A stretch of DNA of 64,000 nucleotides, taken from Bacteroidetes bacterium UBA1935 (GTDB lineage: Bacteria > Bacteroidota > Bacteroidia > Chitinophagales > Chitinophagaceae). The translations under genes were made by a program, and so were the position numbers. The stretch spans positions 47,989 to 111,988 of the forward strand of contig DDFF01000002.1 of the NCBI GenBank assembly GCA_002337045.1, given 5' to 3'. A model generated the notes under the pieces. That model was not told the DNA's origin. It did no database searches and was given only the letters and a program-made list of their open reading frames with translations. Positions 17,621 through 26,880 of this stretch are shown one piece after another (position 1 is the stretch's first letter; the number at the start of each line of letters is the position of its first letter).

Positions 17621-18562
17621 ATGACAAGACTGGAAGCAGCCATTCTGAAACTACCACCCGTAAAGGTTATTTCCAATTGGGCAAAGAGGGTGGTGTTGCC
17701 CGGTTTTCAGGGGGTGTCTTTGTTTGATGTTGCGGGATTCTTTGTAAAAGAAGTATCGAATACCAAGATAAATGTGCGTGCCGCTGCGGTAACGTACAAC
17801 TTCCTGATGGCTATACCGCCAACATTGCTGTTCTTGTTTTCGTTAATACCATACCTGCCTTTGGGTGATGTTGAGGTAACGATGCTGGATACATTGAAGC
17901 TCCTGGCATTGCCACCTGCAATCTACAAAAGCCTGTCGGGCCTGATAATAGACTTCATGAATACCGAACGCAAAGACCTCTTGTCTTACGGTATCTTGCT
18001 TACCTTATTCTTCTCCTCCAACGGTATGATGGGGTTGATGAACAGTTTTGACCGTGCTACTACCATACACATCCAACGCTCGGGGCTTAAGAGAAGGTGG
18101 ACAGCCATCAAGCTGACTGTTATGCTGATATGTGTTGCAGTGATAAGCCTTGCAGCACTCATCTTGCAGAGTGAGGCATTGAACGGACTTATCCTGAGCG
18201 TATTCAATAACGTAATAGTTGTAAAGCTGCTGAGTATGCTGATACTCATAAGCCTGATATTTACCATGATATCGCTTATATACACTTACGGTCCTTCGTT
18301 GGTGCACAAGTTCAGTTTTGTATCTCCGGGGTCTGTATTTGCAACTGTGTTAAGTGTTATTACAACCGTTGTTTTCTTCTTTTTGGTCAACAACTTTATC
18401 AATTATAACAAGGTCTACGGTTCTATAGGTACGTTGATGGCGTTCATGGTTTGGGTGTGGCTCAATACCATGGTGATACTGCTGGGTTTTGAACTGAACG
18501 TGAGCATCTTGTTGGGTAAATTTTCGAATAATGAGGTTAAAGCCAAACAGCATAATAAGTAG
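17621..18562 (+). CDS. YihY/BrkB-family inner-membrane protein
   Basis: 313 aa with about six membrane segments and the family features VRAAAVTYNFLMAIPPTLLF near the first helix and GSIGTLMAFMVWVW near the last. Once called RNase BN, the family is now regarded as a membrane protein of uncertain function. Its last 32 bp overlap the next gene, suggesting translational coupling. Confidence 0.9.
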   Translation: MTRLEAAILKLPPVKVISNWAKRVVLPGFQGVSLFDVAGFFVKEVSNTKINVRAAAVTYNFLMAIPPTLLFLFSLIPYLPLGDVEVTMLDTLKLLALPPAIYKSLSGLIIDFMNTERKDLLSYGILLTLFFSSNGMMGLMNSFDRATTIHIQRSGLKRRWTAIKLTVMLICVAVISLAALILQSEALNGLILSVFNNVIVVKLLSMLILISLIFTMISLIYTYGPSLVHKFSFVSPGSVFATVLSVITTVVFFFLVNNFINYNKVYGSIGTLMAFMVWVWLNTMVILLGFELNVSILLGKFSNNEVKAKQHNK

Positions 18563-19895
18563 TGTGTTGGGTATTGTATTGCTGACACAGGCATGCGATA
18601 ACCCGAACAGAATGCCCGATAGTGTTACATACACAGAGCATATAGCACCGTTGATGTACAAAAACTGTACGGGCTGCCACAGAGAGGGTGGTGGTGCACA
18701 CTTCAATCTGGTTACCTATGCCGATGCCAAGAAGTATGGCGCTGCCAGTGCATTTGTAATGCGCGAACGCATGATGCCCCCATGGCCTGCAGACCCTCAT
18801 TATACAGAGTTTGTGGGGCAGAAGGTGGTAAGTGAGCGCGATATACGCCTTGTAGAAAAATGGGTGCAGGATGGCATGAAAGAAGGTCCTGCAGATAAAA
18901 TGCCCAAGCTGCCTGATTATCCCAAAGGCTCATTGATAGGCACGCCCGATATGCGCATACCTGTTGAGCCATATTTTCTGCCAGCCAACAGCAGCGATAA
19001 ATTTCTGCTCGTAAAAATACCTTTTGAGCTTCCTGCCGATACTTATGCCAGTGTAGTAGAGTTTATGCCCGGTAACGGTAACGTAGTTCACCACGTAAAT
19101 GGTGATATGGTGAAGTATGATTTTGACAAGAAGAAGACGGTGTATGTGGGCAAGAACATTGCAGATATGATAGAGGACTCTACCATCAAAATAGCATTTG
19201 AGAAGCTGGGCTTGCCCAATGATGATGGTACATACCCTACGTTGCAGAAATCTGTAGTTAACTATTTGCCGGGTACATATGGGCAGCGTTATCCTGTAGG
19301 GTTGGGTGGATATAAACTGCCACGCAAAGGTGCTTTCTTGCTAAACGATCTGCACTATGGTTTTACCAAAGACAAAGCCGTGTGGGATAGCTCTTACATC
19401 AACATCTTCTTTTCTAAACTGCCACCAAGCCGTCCAGTCAGGGAGTTTCAGTTAGGTACTATCGGTGTGTCGCCTGTATTGCCCGATCTGGTCTTGCAGC
19501 CCAATACGGTTAAGAATGTGTATAGTAAATACACCATACCCGAAGATATATCTGTACTTACCATCAACCCGCATATGCACCTGATAGGCAAGAGCTTCAA
19601 AGCCTATGCGCTAAAGCCTGATGGTGATACAATCCGTTTGATATCAATACCTAAGTGGGATTTTAACTGGCAGTATTTCTACACCTTCAAAAAGCTGGTA
19701 AAGATACCAAAGGGCAGCACCATAGTGGCAGAGGGTGTGTATGATAACACGAAGAACAATATGAACAATCCTTTCAGTCCGCCACGATTGGTGAAAGACC
19801 AGAATGGTAGTATGCGTGCAACGGATGAGATGTTCCAGTTTATTGTTACTTATGTCCCATACAAAGAGGGTGATGAAAATATAAGCCTTGAGTAA
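18531..19895 (+). CDS. Lipoprotein with cytochrome c motif fused to a copper monooxygenase (PHM-like) domain
   Basis: 454 aa. The signal peptide ends at a lipobox (LLTQAC), so it is probably membrane-anchored outside the cytoplasm. A c-type haem motif CTGCH (46-50) starts a short cytochrome domain with a possible Met ligand in MMPPWP. The rest resembles copper type II, ascorbate-dependent monooxygenases such as PHM: a His pair in VVHHVN (187-188) and HMHLIGKSF (His348, His350). The haem may feed electrons to copper; the substrate is unknown. It overlaps yihY by 32 bp and is followed by a thioredoxin-fold protein. Confidence 0.8.
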   Translation: MRLKPNSIISSVLGIVLLTQACDNPNRMPDSVTYTEHIAPLMYKNCTGCHREGGGAHFNLVTYADAKKYGAASAFVMRERMMPPWPADPHYTEFVGQKVVSERDIRLVEKWVQDGMKEGPADKMPKLPDYPKGSLIGTPDMRIPVEPYFLPANSSDKFLLVKIPFELPADTYASVVEFMPGNGNVVHHVNGDMVKYDFDKKKTVYVGKNIADMIEDSTIKIAFEKLGLPNDDGTYPTLQKSVVNYLPGTYGQRYPVGLGGYKLPRKGAFLLNDLHYGFTKDKAVWDSSYINIFFSKLPPSRPVREFQLGTIGVSPVLPDLVLQPNTVKNVYSKYTIPEDISVLTINPHMHLIGKSFKAYALKPDGDTIRLISIPKWDFNWQYFYTFKKLVKIPKGSTIVAEGVYDNTKNNMNNPFSPPRLVKDQNGSMRATDEMFQFIVTYVPYKEGDENISLE

Positions 19896-19950
19896 ACCTT
19901 AACAGTTTTCAATTGTCTCTATACCGTAACTTCATTTAAAACTACATTGC

Positions 19951-20553
19951 ATGAAAAATCTACTGCTGACTGCGGCACTGTTCAGTTCATTCTCCGTACT
20001 GGCACAAAACAACATCAAGAGTATAGAGATAGGTGCAGAGATACCAATGGCCAATAAAGGCATGAAATCTGCAGACGGAAAAACTATTACATTGGAGAAA
20101 GCCAAGACAAATGAAGGCTTGCTGGTGATGTTTTCTTGCAATACCTGCCCGTATGTTATAAAGAGCGAGGCACGTACCAAAGAAATGATGGCATATGCCA
20201 CGGAGAAGAAGATAGGTATGGTCATCATCAACTCGAACGAGGCAAAGCGCAGCGATGAGGATTCTGATAAAGAAATGGCGAAATATGCCAAGAAAATGGG
20301 ATATAAAGTGCCGTATGTGATAGACGAAAAATCGGCGGTGGCAGATGCGTTTGGTGCTACACGTACCCCGGAGGTTTTCCTGTTTGACGGTAATGGTAAA
20401 CTGATGTACAAAGGTGCTATGGAAGATAATCCTTCTAACCCGTCAGAATCTAAAAACATGTTCCTGAAAGATGCGATAGACAAAATAACTATGGGACAGG
20501 CGCCTGATCCTAATAGCACCAAGTCAATTGGTTGTACTATTAAGCGTATGTAA
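19951..20553 (+). CDS. Secreted thioredoxin-fold protein (AhpC/TSA-Redoxin type)
   Basis: 200 aa with signal peptide (cleavage near LAQ, residue 19). The active-site motif CNTCP (about 68-72) and the cis-Pro region TRTPEVFLFD mark the peroxiredoxin-like family common in Bacteroidota. A third cysteine lies near the C-terminus (SIGCTIKR). It probably reduces disulfides in the periplasm and may serve the copper/haem lipoprotein encoded just upstream; that link is inferred from position only. Confidence 0.85.
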   Translation: MKNLLLTAALFSSFSVLAQNNIKSIEIGAEIPMANKGMKSADGKTITLEKAKTNEGLLVMFSCNTCPYVIKSEARTKEMMAYATEKKIGMVIINSNEAKRSDEDSDKEMAKYAKKMGYKVPYVIDEKSAVADAFGATRTPEVFLFDGNGKLMYKGAMEDNPSNPSESKNMFLKDAIDKITMGQAPDPNSTKSIGCTIKRM

Positions 20554-20590
20554 TCGATTTGTTATCAATATATTACGGTTTTAGTTGAAG

Positions 20591-20620
20591 GGCGGGGCAT
20601 AATGCTTCGCCTTTTGCTTT
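20591..20620 (+). terminator. Intrinsic terminator after the thioredoxin-like gene
   Basis: Stem GGCGGGGCA / TGCTTCGCC (two G-T pairs, 3-nt loop) followed by TTTTGCTTTTT. Confidence 0.7.
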
Positions 20621-20707
20621 TTCCCGATTTTGTGTGCAGTTTTTCCCGATTTTGAAAACGCAGCTAATCACCTCTATGTTTCTTTGCGCCCGAATCAGAG
20701 AAACTAT

Positions 20708-23092
20708 ATGAATACTCGCACAATATCTACGCTCGCATTATCATTATTTATATCATTCAACGCATTAGCAGAACCTCCGGGTGCTATAAAGGGTAAAGTA
20801 TTGACCAGCGATGGCAGCCCTGCTATTGGTGTAAATGTAATAGTAAAAGGCACTGCGAAAGGCGCTGTGACAGATGAAAATGGTACTTATATCATCAAAA
20901 ATATTAAAGATGGGGAACACGTAATAGTAGCAAAACTGGTAGGACTGGAAGAGCAGACTAAGAATATAAAAGTAGCAGAAGGTGAAACCGTGGTAGACTT
21001 TACCCTGCGCGAAGATGCAAAGCAACTGAATGAAGTAATAGTAAGCAGTGTAAAAAGCTATAACCGTCAGCCTGTATCTATAGGCAAGCTGGCTATCAAG
21101 CCGATGGACTTGCCTCAGAGTGTAATGGTTATCAATCAGGAGGTATTGCAACAGCAACAAGTTGGTACAGTAGGTGATGCGCTGAAGAATGTAAATGGTG
21201 TGTATCAGATGGGTGCAACAGGTGGTGTGCAGCAAGAGATAGCTGGCCGTGGTTTTGCATTCAGCAGCAACAATACTTTTAAGAATGGTGTGCGTTTCAA
21301 CAACGGCATCATGCCCGAGATAAGTGCTATGGAACGTGTTGAGGTGATGAAAGGTAGCTCTGCCATACTGTATGGTAATGTATCTGCAGGTGGTGTGTTG
21401 AATCTTGTAACCAAGAAGCCTGTATTTCAACAAGGTGGCGAGGTAACAATGCGTATTGGTAGCTACGACCTGTACAAACCAACATTTGATATTTACGGAC
21501 CGGTAAGCGGCAATGTAGCTTACAGGCTGAATGGTACTTATGAGAAATCTCGCAGCTTCCGCGATGAGGTGAATGCACAACGCTTCTACATCAATCCGTC
21601 TTTCCTGATAAATGCAGGTAAGAAACTAAGCATATTGATAGAGGGTGATTACCTGAATGATAACCGTACGGTAGACTATGGTGTTGGTGCTATTAACTAC
21701 ACGTTGATAGATATACCACGCAACCGTTTTATAGGTGCTGCATGGTCTTACAATAAAGTAGAACAAATGGGTGCTACTGCAACTACTACTTACCGCATCA
21801 ACAATAACTGGGAAGTACGCAACGTAACAGGTGTACAGAACTATAATGGTGATTTGTTTGCTACTACAAGGCCTAATGCATCAAACAACTTTATAGCTAC
21901 AAGCGGTAAATGGATACGTGGTGTACAACGTTCAGCTTCGGCAGAAGAGTATTACATGACAGAACTGGACCTGACAGGTAAATTCAACACAGGCAGCATT
22001 GAACATACAGTACTGGTTGGTGCAGACGTTGATAAATATCTGACTAATACTACTGCATACAATGCTATTGCAAAATACGACTCTGTAAACGTGTATGATA
22101 TGAATATGTATCAGCAGCGTTCCGATATTCCTTCGCTTACTAAAAACACATTGACACAAGCTCCCATCAACCGTGTAGGTGCTTATGCACAAGACCTGAT
22201 AAGTGTACTGAACAACCTGAAAGTACTGGTTGGTGCACGCTACAGCTATCTGCAAACAACATCAGAAGTGTTGACATATGCTAAGAATACAAGTGTGAAA
22301 GCGAGCAATTTTGATAACGCTGTTACACCAAGGGTAGGTATTGTTTACCAACCAATGAACACGATGTCTGTATTTGCGAGCTACGCAACGTCATTTGTTC
22401 CTAATACTGGTTCTGCAAATCTGGATGTGAACGGTAAGCCACTGCCACCGTCTACATACTTGCAATACGAAGCCGGCGTTAAGAATGAATTGTTTAAAGG
22501 TTTGATATCTGCAAACGTAACGGCATACCGTATTGTTAACAGCAACTTCGTACAGCCTGTGCTCGATTCTCTGTATCCTAATGCAAAAGAAATGGGTGGT
22601 GAAGTAACCAGCCAGGGTATAGAAATAGATATCATGACGAAATCTTACAAAGGCTTCTCACTGATAGCAGGTTATAGCTTCAACGAGACAAAATATACCA
22701 AGAGCAATATCTACGAAGTGGGCAGCCTGCTGCGTTACAATCCGCAACACACTGCCAACGCAAGCCTGTACTATACATTTAGTAACAGGAGCTTCCTGAA
22801 AGGCCTGAACCTGGGTGTATCTATGCTGTACTTCGGCGACAGGTATGCAGGACGTTCTACACGCTACCTGATAAATGGTAAAGAAGTAAAGAACGATACA
22901 TATAAACTAATGGCACTGCCTGCATTTACGCAACTGGATGCAAGCATAGGTTATCAGTTTAATAACAATATATCTGTACGCCTGAGGATGACGAATGTTA
23001 CCGATGTACTCAGCTATTTTGTACACGATGATAATAGTGTGAACCCGATAGCTCCAAGACAATTTATCGGCACTATATCGTATAAATTCTAG
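20708..23092 (+). CDS. TonB-dependent siderophore-type outer-membrane receptor
   Basis: The ATG at 20708 starts a clear signal peptide (MNTRTISTLALSLFISFNALA); the open frame reaches further upstream but without a leader. That gives 794 aa. Order: CarboxypepD_reg-like domain (about 25-105), plug domain (KPMDLPQSVMVINQEVL, then VMKGSSAILYG), then a 22-strand-type barrel ending in YKF. The plug wording matches the TIGR01783 siderophore-receptor class. It should import a ferric siderophore with TonB energy. The PepSY gene downstream supports iron uptake. No Fur box was identified. Confidence 0.92.
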   Translation: MNTRTISTLALSLFISFNALAEPPGAIKGKVLTSDGSPAIGVNVIVKGTAKGAVTDENGTYIIKNIKDGEHVIVAKLVGLEEQTKNIKVAEGETVVDFTLREDAKQLNEVIVSSVKSYNRQPVSIGKLAIKPMDLPQSVMVINQEVLQQQQVGTVGDALKNVNGVYQMGATGGVQQEIAGRGFAFSSNNTFKNGVRFNNGIMPEISAMERVEVMKGSSAILYGNVSAGGVLNLVTKKPVFQQGGEVTMRIGSYDLYKPTFDIYGPVSGNVAYRLNGTYEKSRSFRDEVNAQRFYINPSFLINAGKKLSILIEGDYLNDNRTVDYGVGAINYTLIDIPRNRFIGAAWSYNKVEQMGATATTTYRINNNWEVRNVTGVQNYNGDLFATTRPNASNNFIATSGKWIRGVQRSASAEEYYMTELDLTGKFNTGSIEHTVLVGADVDKYLTNTTAYNAIAKYDSVNVYDMNMYQQRSDIPSLTKNTLTQAPINRVGAYAQDLISVLNNLKVLVGARYSYLQTTSEVLTYAKNTSVKASNFDNAVTPRVGIVYQPMNTMSVFASYATSFVPNTGSANLDVNGKPLPPSTYLQYEAGVKNELFKGLISANVTAYRIVNSNFVQPVLDSLYPNAKEMGGEVTSQGIEIDIMTKSYKGFSLIAGYSFNETKYTKSNIYEVGSLLRYNPQHTANASLYYTFSNRSFLKGLNLGVSMLYFGDRYAGRSTRYLINGKEVKNDTYKLMALPAFTQLDASIGYQFNNNISVRLRMTNVTDVLSYFVHDDNSVNPIAPRQFIGTISYKF

Positions 23093-23111
23093 TGGTTTTT
23101 GTATTAATCAT

Positions 23112-23145
23112 AGCGCGGTAGTTTCCACTGCCGTGCTTTATTTTT
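23112..23145 (+). terminator. Hairpin terminator between receptor and PepSY gene
   Basis: Ten-pair stem AGCGCGGTAG / CTGCCGTGCT (two G-T pairs, 6-nt loop) followed by TTTATTTTT. It lies only 16 bp before the PepSY ATG, so it may attenuate rather than fully separate the two genes. Confidence 0.7.
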
Positions 23146-23160
23146 AGAAGCATTACTCGT

Positions 23161-24366
23161 ATGAAAGTTTTCTGGAGGAGAATACACTTATACCTCGGTT
23201 TGGCGGCAGGATTGGTAATAATGATTACCTGCCTTACAGGTGCTATACTTGTGTTTGAAGAAGAACTGCAACACGTATCTGCCAAAGAACGCTACTATGT
23301 ACAACCCGGTACTGAGAGGCTGCCTATAGAAACATTGATAGCCAACCTGCGTACTAAGATGCCGAAGGCTAAAGTAACAGGTGTGCGTATCTATAGCGAT
23401 GCTACACGTACAGTAGAGATGAATGTAAGGCCAGAAGGCAAAGACAAAAAAGAAGGGGCGAAGCCTGAAGAGTCTAGGCGTGAAGGTGGCAAAGAGCAAG
23501 AAAAAGGCAAGGGCAAAGAAGCAGATAAGAAGAAAGAGGGTGGTGGGTTAAGAGCTTACGCCAATCCGTATACGGGTGAGATAATAGAGGTGGTAGATAA
23601 CCGCAAGACTTTCTTCTTCAAGGTGATGAGCCTGCACCGTTGGCTGTTGGCAGATGACCCAGGTAAGATGATAGTTGGGGTGAGTACAATAATTTTTCTC
23701 TTCATCATCATAACAGGCATTATACTCTGGTGGCCTGCCAATTTGCGCATTTTAAAGCAACGCCTGAAGATAAAAACGGATGCCAGCTTCAAACGGGTGA
23801 ACCACGACCTGCATCTGGTGCTTGGTTTCTATAGTGCAATGTTCCTGTTTGTGTTTGCCTTTACGGGGCTTGCATGGTCTTTCAAATGGTTCAACGATGG
23901 TATTTATAAAGTAACAGGTTCGCCACTAAAAAATCCTGAACCACCAAAGTCGCTTGTTGTTACAGATAGTGTGAAGAAGATAGGCTTTGACAAAGTGTTG
24001 GGTGTTATCAGTACTACGCAACCTGATGTATTATTTTACAACATCAATGCACCTAAAGAAAAAGATGAAGTGTATATGGTGTCTGTGCTGCGCAAAGATG
24101 CTGCACACGAAACGGCTACAGATGCATATTATATAGATGCCTACAGCGGTAGTATAGCAGGTAAGCTATTATTTAAAGACAGGAGCACAGGTGCTAAAGT
24201 ACGTTCTACCTTCAAGCCGGTGCATACGGGTGCTATATTTGGCACTACATCCAAAATCATAGCACTGCTCGCATGTCTTATTGGTTTCACATTACCTGCG
24301 ACAGGTATCATCATGTGGATTAATCGGGCATTCAAGAAAAGCGGTAAAAACAGCAAAGAAGATTAG
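23161..24366 (+). CDS. PepSY-associated membrane protein, likely siderophore-iron reductase type
   Basis: 401 aa with about four membrane helices and the family His residues (RRIHLYLGLAAG near the N-terminus, SLHRWLLADDPGK, VNHDLHLVLGFYS). PepSY_TM proteins beside TonB siderophore receptors are often proposed to reduce ferric siderophores. Residues about 91-129 form a Lys/Glu/Gly-rich low-complexity insertion in the periplasmic PepSY part that is not needed for the fold. The 3' end overlaps the convergent DUF763 gene by 4 bp. Confidence 0.85.
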   Translation: MKVFWRRIHLYLGLAAGLVIMITCLTGAILVFEEELQHVSAKERYYVQPGTERLPIETLIANLRTKMPKAKVTGVRIYSDATRTVEMNVRPEGKDKKEGAKPEESRREGGKEQEKGKGKEADKKKEGGGLRAYANPYTGEIIEVVDNRKTFFFKVMSLHRWLLADDPGKMIVGVSTIIFLFIIITGIILWWPANLRILKQRLKIKTDASFKRVNHDLHLVLGFYSAMFLFVFAFTGLAWSFKWFNDGIYKVTGSPLKNPEPPKSLVVTDSVKKIGFDKVLGVISTTQPDVLFYNINAPKEKDEVYMVSVLRKDAAHETATDAYYIDAYSGSIAGKLLFKDRSTGAKVRSTFKPVHTGAIFGTTSKIIALLACLIGFTLPATGIIMWINRAFKKSGKNSKED

Positions 24367-25583
24367 AACAGCTTCAACTGGTTATCGTCTGGTTTTTGTT
24401 TGGGCTCTTTGGGTGGTTTTGCTTTGCCAAAGACTGTACGTCCGCCGTACTTCCAGGATTCGTTACGTTCTTTCTGTATCAACTGGTCGAAGTTGTTGTT
24501 GGGTACAAAATCCTGCTCTATACGCATGGCTGCTTTGTGCAGGTTTTTAATGGCCTCATTCTTATCGCTATCACCCATCTTTGCTTTGCGTATAGAATTG
24601 TCGAGTATGGCTATGGCTTCGTCATACACTTTGGTAGGTACAGGGAATGGATGCCCGTCTTTGCCACCATGTGCAAATGAATAGCGTGCAGGGTCTTCAA
24701 AGCGCGATGGTGTGCCATGTATTACTTCGCTCACCAATACGAGCGATTGCAACGTACGCGGACCAACACCTTCCAGCAACAGCAGGTTTTCTACATCTGT
24801 AATACCTCTTTCGTGTGCTACAGCCAGTACGCTACCTAGTCGTTTCAGGTCTACATCTTTTGTCTGCACTTCATGGTGTCTTGGCAAGATCAGTTTCCTC
24901 ACCTCCTGTAATATAGCCTGCGGATTTTCTTTAGTCACCTGTACTACACCTTGTCTTGTAGTGTCTGCATGCTTATCTGTAAGGTTGATGATGAGCCCTT
25001 CGTTATGGCCGTGTATAGCGGTATGTGGTTCTTCTACAAAAGATTTGATAGAAGAGGAGTGCCAGTGGTAGCGTCTTGCCATGCTATTGGCATCATTCAT
25101 GCCTTGTTGTATCACAGCCCATTCGCCATCGTCTGTTACGATAAAAGAGTGCAGGTATATCTGGTAGCCATCCTGTATGGCGGTATTGTCTACTTTGGCA
25201 GCAAGGCGGCTGTTGCGCACCAGTGCATCGCCATCAAGCCCGGTGGCTTCTGCAATACGTATCAGTTCATTAGGTGTTTCGCGGCTGTGTTTGCCTTTGC
25301 CTCCGCAAATGTATATGCCGAGTTCTTTAGAGCGTTGGTTGACGGTTTGTTTCAGCGCACCCATTACAGAGGTAGTAATACCCGATGAGTGCCAATCCAT
25401 ACCCAATACGGCACCTAGCGATTGAAACCAGAACGGGTCGCTCATGCGTTGCAGCAGTGCATTCTTGCCATATTCCATCACTACTGCCTCTACAATGGCT
25501 ACGCCCAACTTGCCCATGCGTGTATACAACCACGCAGGTACCTGCCCGTAGTGTAATGGTAAATCTGCATGCGCCCTGCTCAT
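24363..25583 (-). CDS. DUF763 family protein
   Basis: 406 aa. The sequence matches DUF763 as I know it: ADLPLHYGQVPAWLYTRM at the N-terminus, VLGMDWHSSGITTSV, and a helix-hairpin-helix-like stretch LLLLEGVGPRTLQSL near residue 270. DUF763 is common in archaea and scattered in bacteria; it has no established function, but the hairpin suggests nucleic-acid contact. A small gene of unknown function lies upstream on the complementary strand side (25593-25859, same strand). Confidence 0.85.
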   Translation of the reverse strand: MSRAHADLPLHYGQVPAWLYTRMGKLGVAIVEAVVMEYGKNALLQRMSDPFWFQSLGAVLGMDWHSSGITTSVMGALKQTVNQRSKELGIYICGGKGKHSRETPNELIRIAEATGLDGDALVRNSRLAAKVDNTAIQDGYQIYLHSFIVTDDGEWAVIQQGMNDANSMARRYHWHSSSIKSFVEEPHTAIHGHNEGLIINLTDKHADTTRQGVVQVTKENPQAILQEVRKLILPRHHEVQTKDVDLKRLGSVLAVAHERGITDVENLLLLEGVGPRTLQSLVLVSEVIHGTPSRFEDPARYSFAHGGKDGHPFPVPTKVYDEAIAILDNSIRKAKMGDSDKNEAIKNLHKAAMRIEQDFVPNNNFDQLIQKERNESWKYGGRTVFGKAKPPKEPKQKPDDNQLKLF

Positions 25584-25592
25584 GCAACGAAG

Positions 25593-25859
25593 TTACTGAT
25601 TAGATGCCTCTACTATCAGTTCTTTAATTCTTTCGTCAAATGCTTCTGTGTCTGTTTCCCAGTTGATGTCTATCTGATGTTTTTCAATCAGTGCATTGGG
25701 GTTGCCTTTCAGATACAGTTCATAGTCTTCATCGCCTGTTTCTACCACAGCCAGTTGCTGCTGTATATGCGTAATGATGCGCTTGATCTCTGCATTTGCA
25801 AACTCGCTGATAGGCGTATCGCCTGCAAGGTATTCTGTGATATCGTGTATATCCAGCAT
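25593..25859 (-). CDS. Small acidic hypothetical protein
   Basis: 88 aa, acidic, predicted helical, without signal peptide or membrane segment. It lies 9 bp upstream of the DUF763 gene on the same strand and probably shares its transcript. I do not recognise a family. Confidence 0.65.
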   Translation of the reverse strand: MLDIHDITEYLAGDTPISEFANAEIKRIITHIQQQLAVVETGDEDYELYLKGNPNALIEKHQIDINWETDTEAFDERIKELIVEASNQ

Positions 25860-25893
25860 GGCTCAGTTAGTATTTGTGAAACGGATTGATATA

Positions 25894-26880
25894 CTAATTT
25901 AAGGCATTTAGCTCTTTGAATCCAATCATTTTATTCGATTCTGGGTCCCAGACTTTCAGACGGAAACAAGCTATAATATCTTTCGGTTTCAACGTTGTTG
26001 TTCTTGCATCCTGCAACTCAGGAAAGTCTTTATACACCTCGGGCAATCTGTAGAAAGGTATGCGCGAATTGAGGTGGTGTATGTGGTGGAAACCAATATT
26101 ACCCGTCATGAATTGCATGAAAGGATTCATCACCATGTAGCTCGATGATTCCAATGCAGCCATTTCGTATTTCCAGTCTTCTTTATCACAAAACTTAGTA
26201 TCAGGAAAATTGTGCTGTGCGTAGAACAGATATGCACCCATTGCTGATGCCAGAAAGATGGGTATGAAAACAAAGAACAACCATGTTTCCCAACCGAAGG
26301 TGGTGAAAATGAACCAGTTGAGCAGGCCGTGCAATACCAGTGCTATCAGCGAATCGTAGTGTTTCTTAGGTGCACTTACAAAAGAGCTGATACACATGCC
26401 GATAATGAACATGGTAAAATAACCCATGATGATGGTGAGCGGATGACGGATGAAAAGGTACATGCGTCTTTCGCCTTTGGTCATGCTCAGGTATTTGCCT
26501 TTGGTGGCTATTGGGTAAGAGCCTATGCTGGCACTGAATAGTTTTGAATTGTGTGCGTGGTGATAATCGTGCGAGCGTTTCCAGATGCTTGCAGGGACCA
26601 GTACATACCATCCGTAGGTGGTCATGATAACATCTGCTAGTACAGAACGGTGCAGTATGGCATGGTGTTGAAAATCGTGGTAGATGATAAACATACGTAC
26701 CATCAGCAAGCCTGCCAGCAAGCTGCATACCAGGCGCAATACTGTATATGGTATAAAGAATGCTCCACTAAGTGCAGTAGCAAGCAGCAAAAGAGTAGAT
26801 ACCAGTAGCATCCAGCTTTTAGTACGGTCTTCTTTTGTGTATGGCTTGGTAGCCAGTATCAGTTCTCTGCCTGTGCGCAT
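25894..26880 (-). CDS. Membrane fatty acid desaturase
   Basis: Integral-membrane di-iron desaturase with the three His boxes: HDFQHH, HDYHHAH and HHIHHLN. It probably inserts a double bond into membrane acyl lipids. The frame is open to 26928, but the ATG at 26880 shares its A with the stop of the upstream acyltransferase gene (TAATG), typical coupling, and the protein then starts MRTGRELILA (328 aa). An intermediate ATG at 26907 is also possible. Confidence 0.9.
   Translation of the reverse strand: MRTGRELILATKPYTKEDRTKSWMLLVSTLLLLATALSGAFFIPYTVLRLVCSLLAGLLMVRMFIIYHDFQHHAILHRSVLADVIMTTYGWYVLVPASIWKRSHDYHHAHNSKLFSASIGSYPIATKGKYLSMTKGERRMYLFIRHPLTIIMGYFTMFIIGMCISSFVSAPKKHYDSLIALVLHGLLNWFIFTTFGWETWLFFVFIPIFLASAMGAYLFYAQHNFPDTKFCDKEDWKYEMAALESSSYMVMNPFMQFMTGNIGFHHIHHLNSRIPFYRLPEVYKDFPELQDARTTTLKPKDIIACFRLKVWDPESNKMIGFKELNALN

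Noticed and set aside
20765..21580. 271-codon open frame opposite the TonB receptor gene
   Set aside because: Antisense shadow of the receptor; no recognisable protein features.
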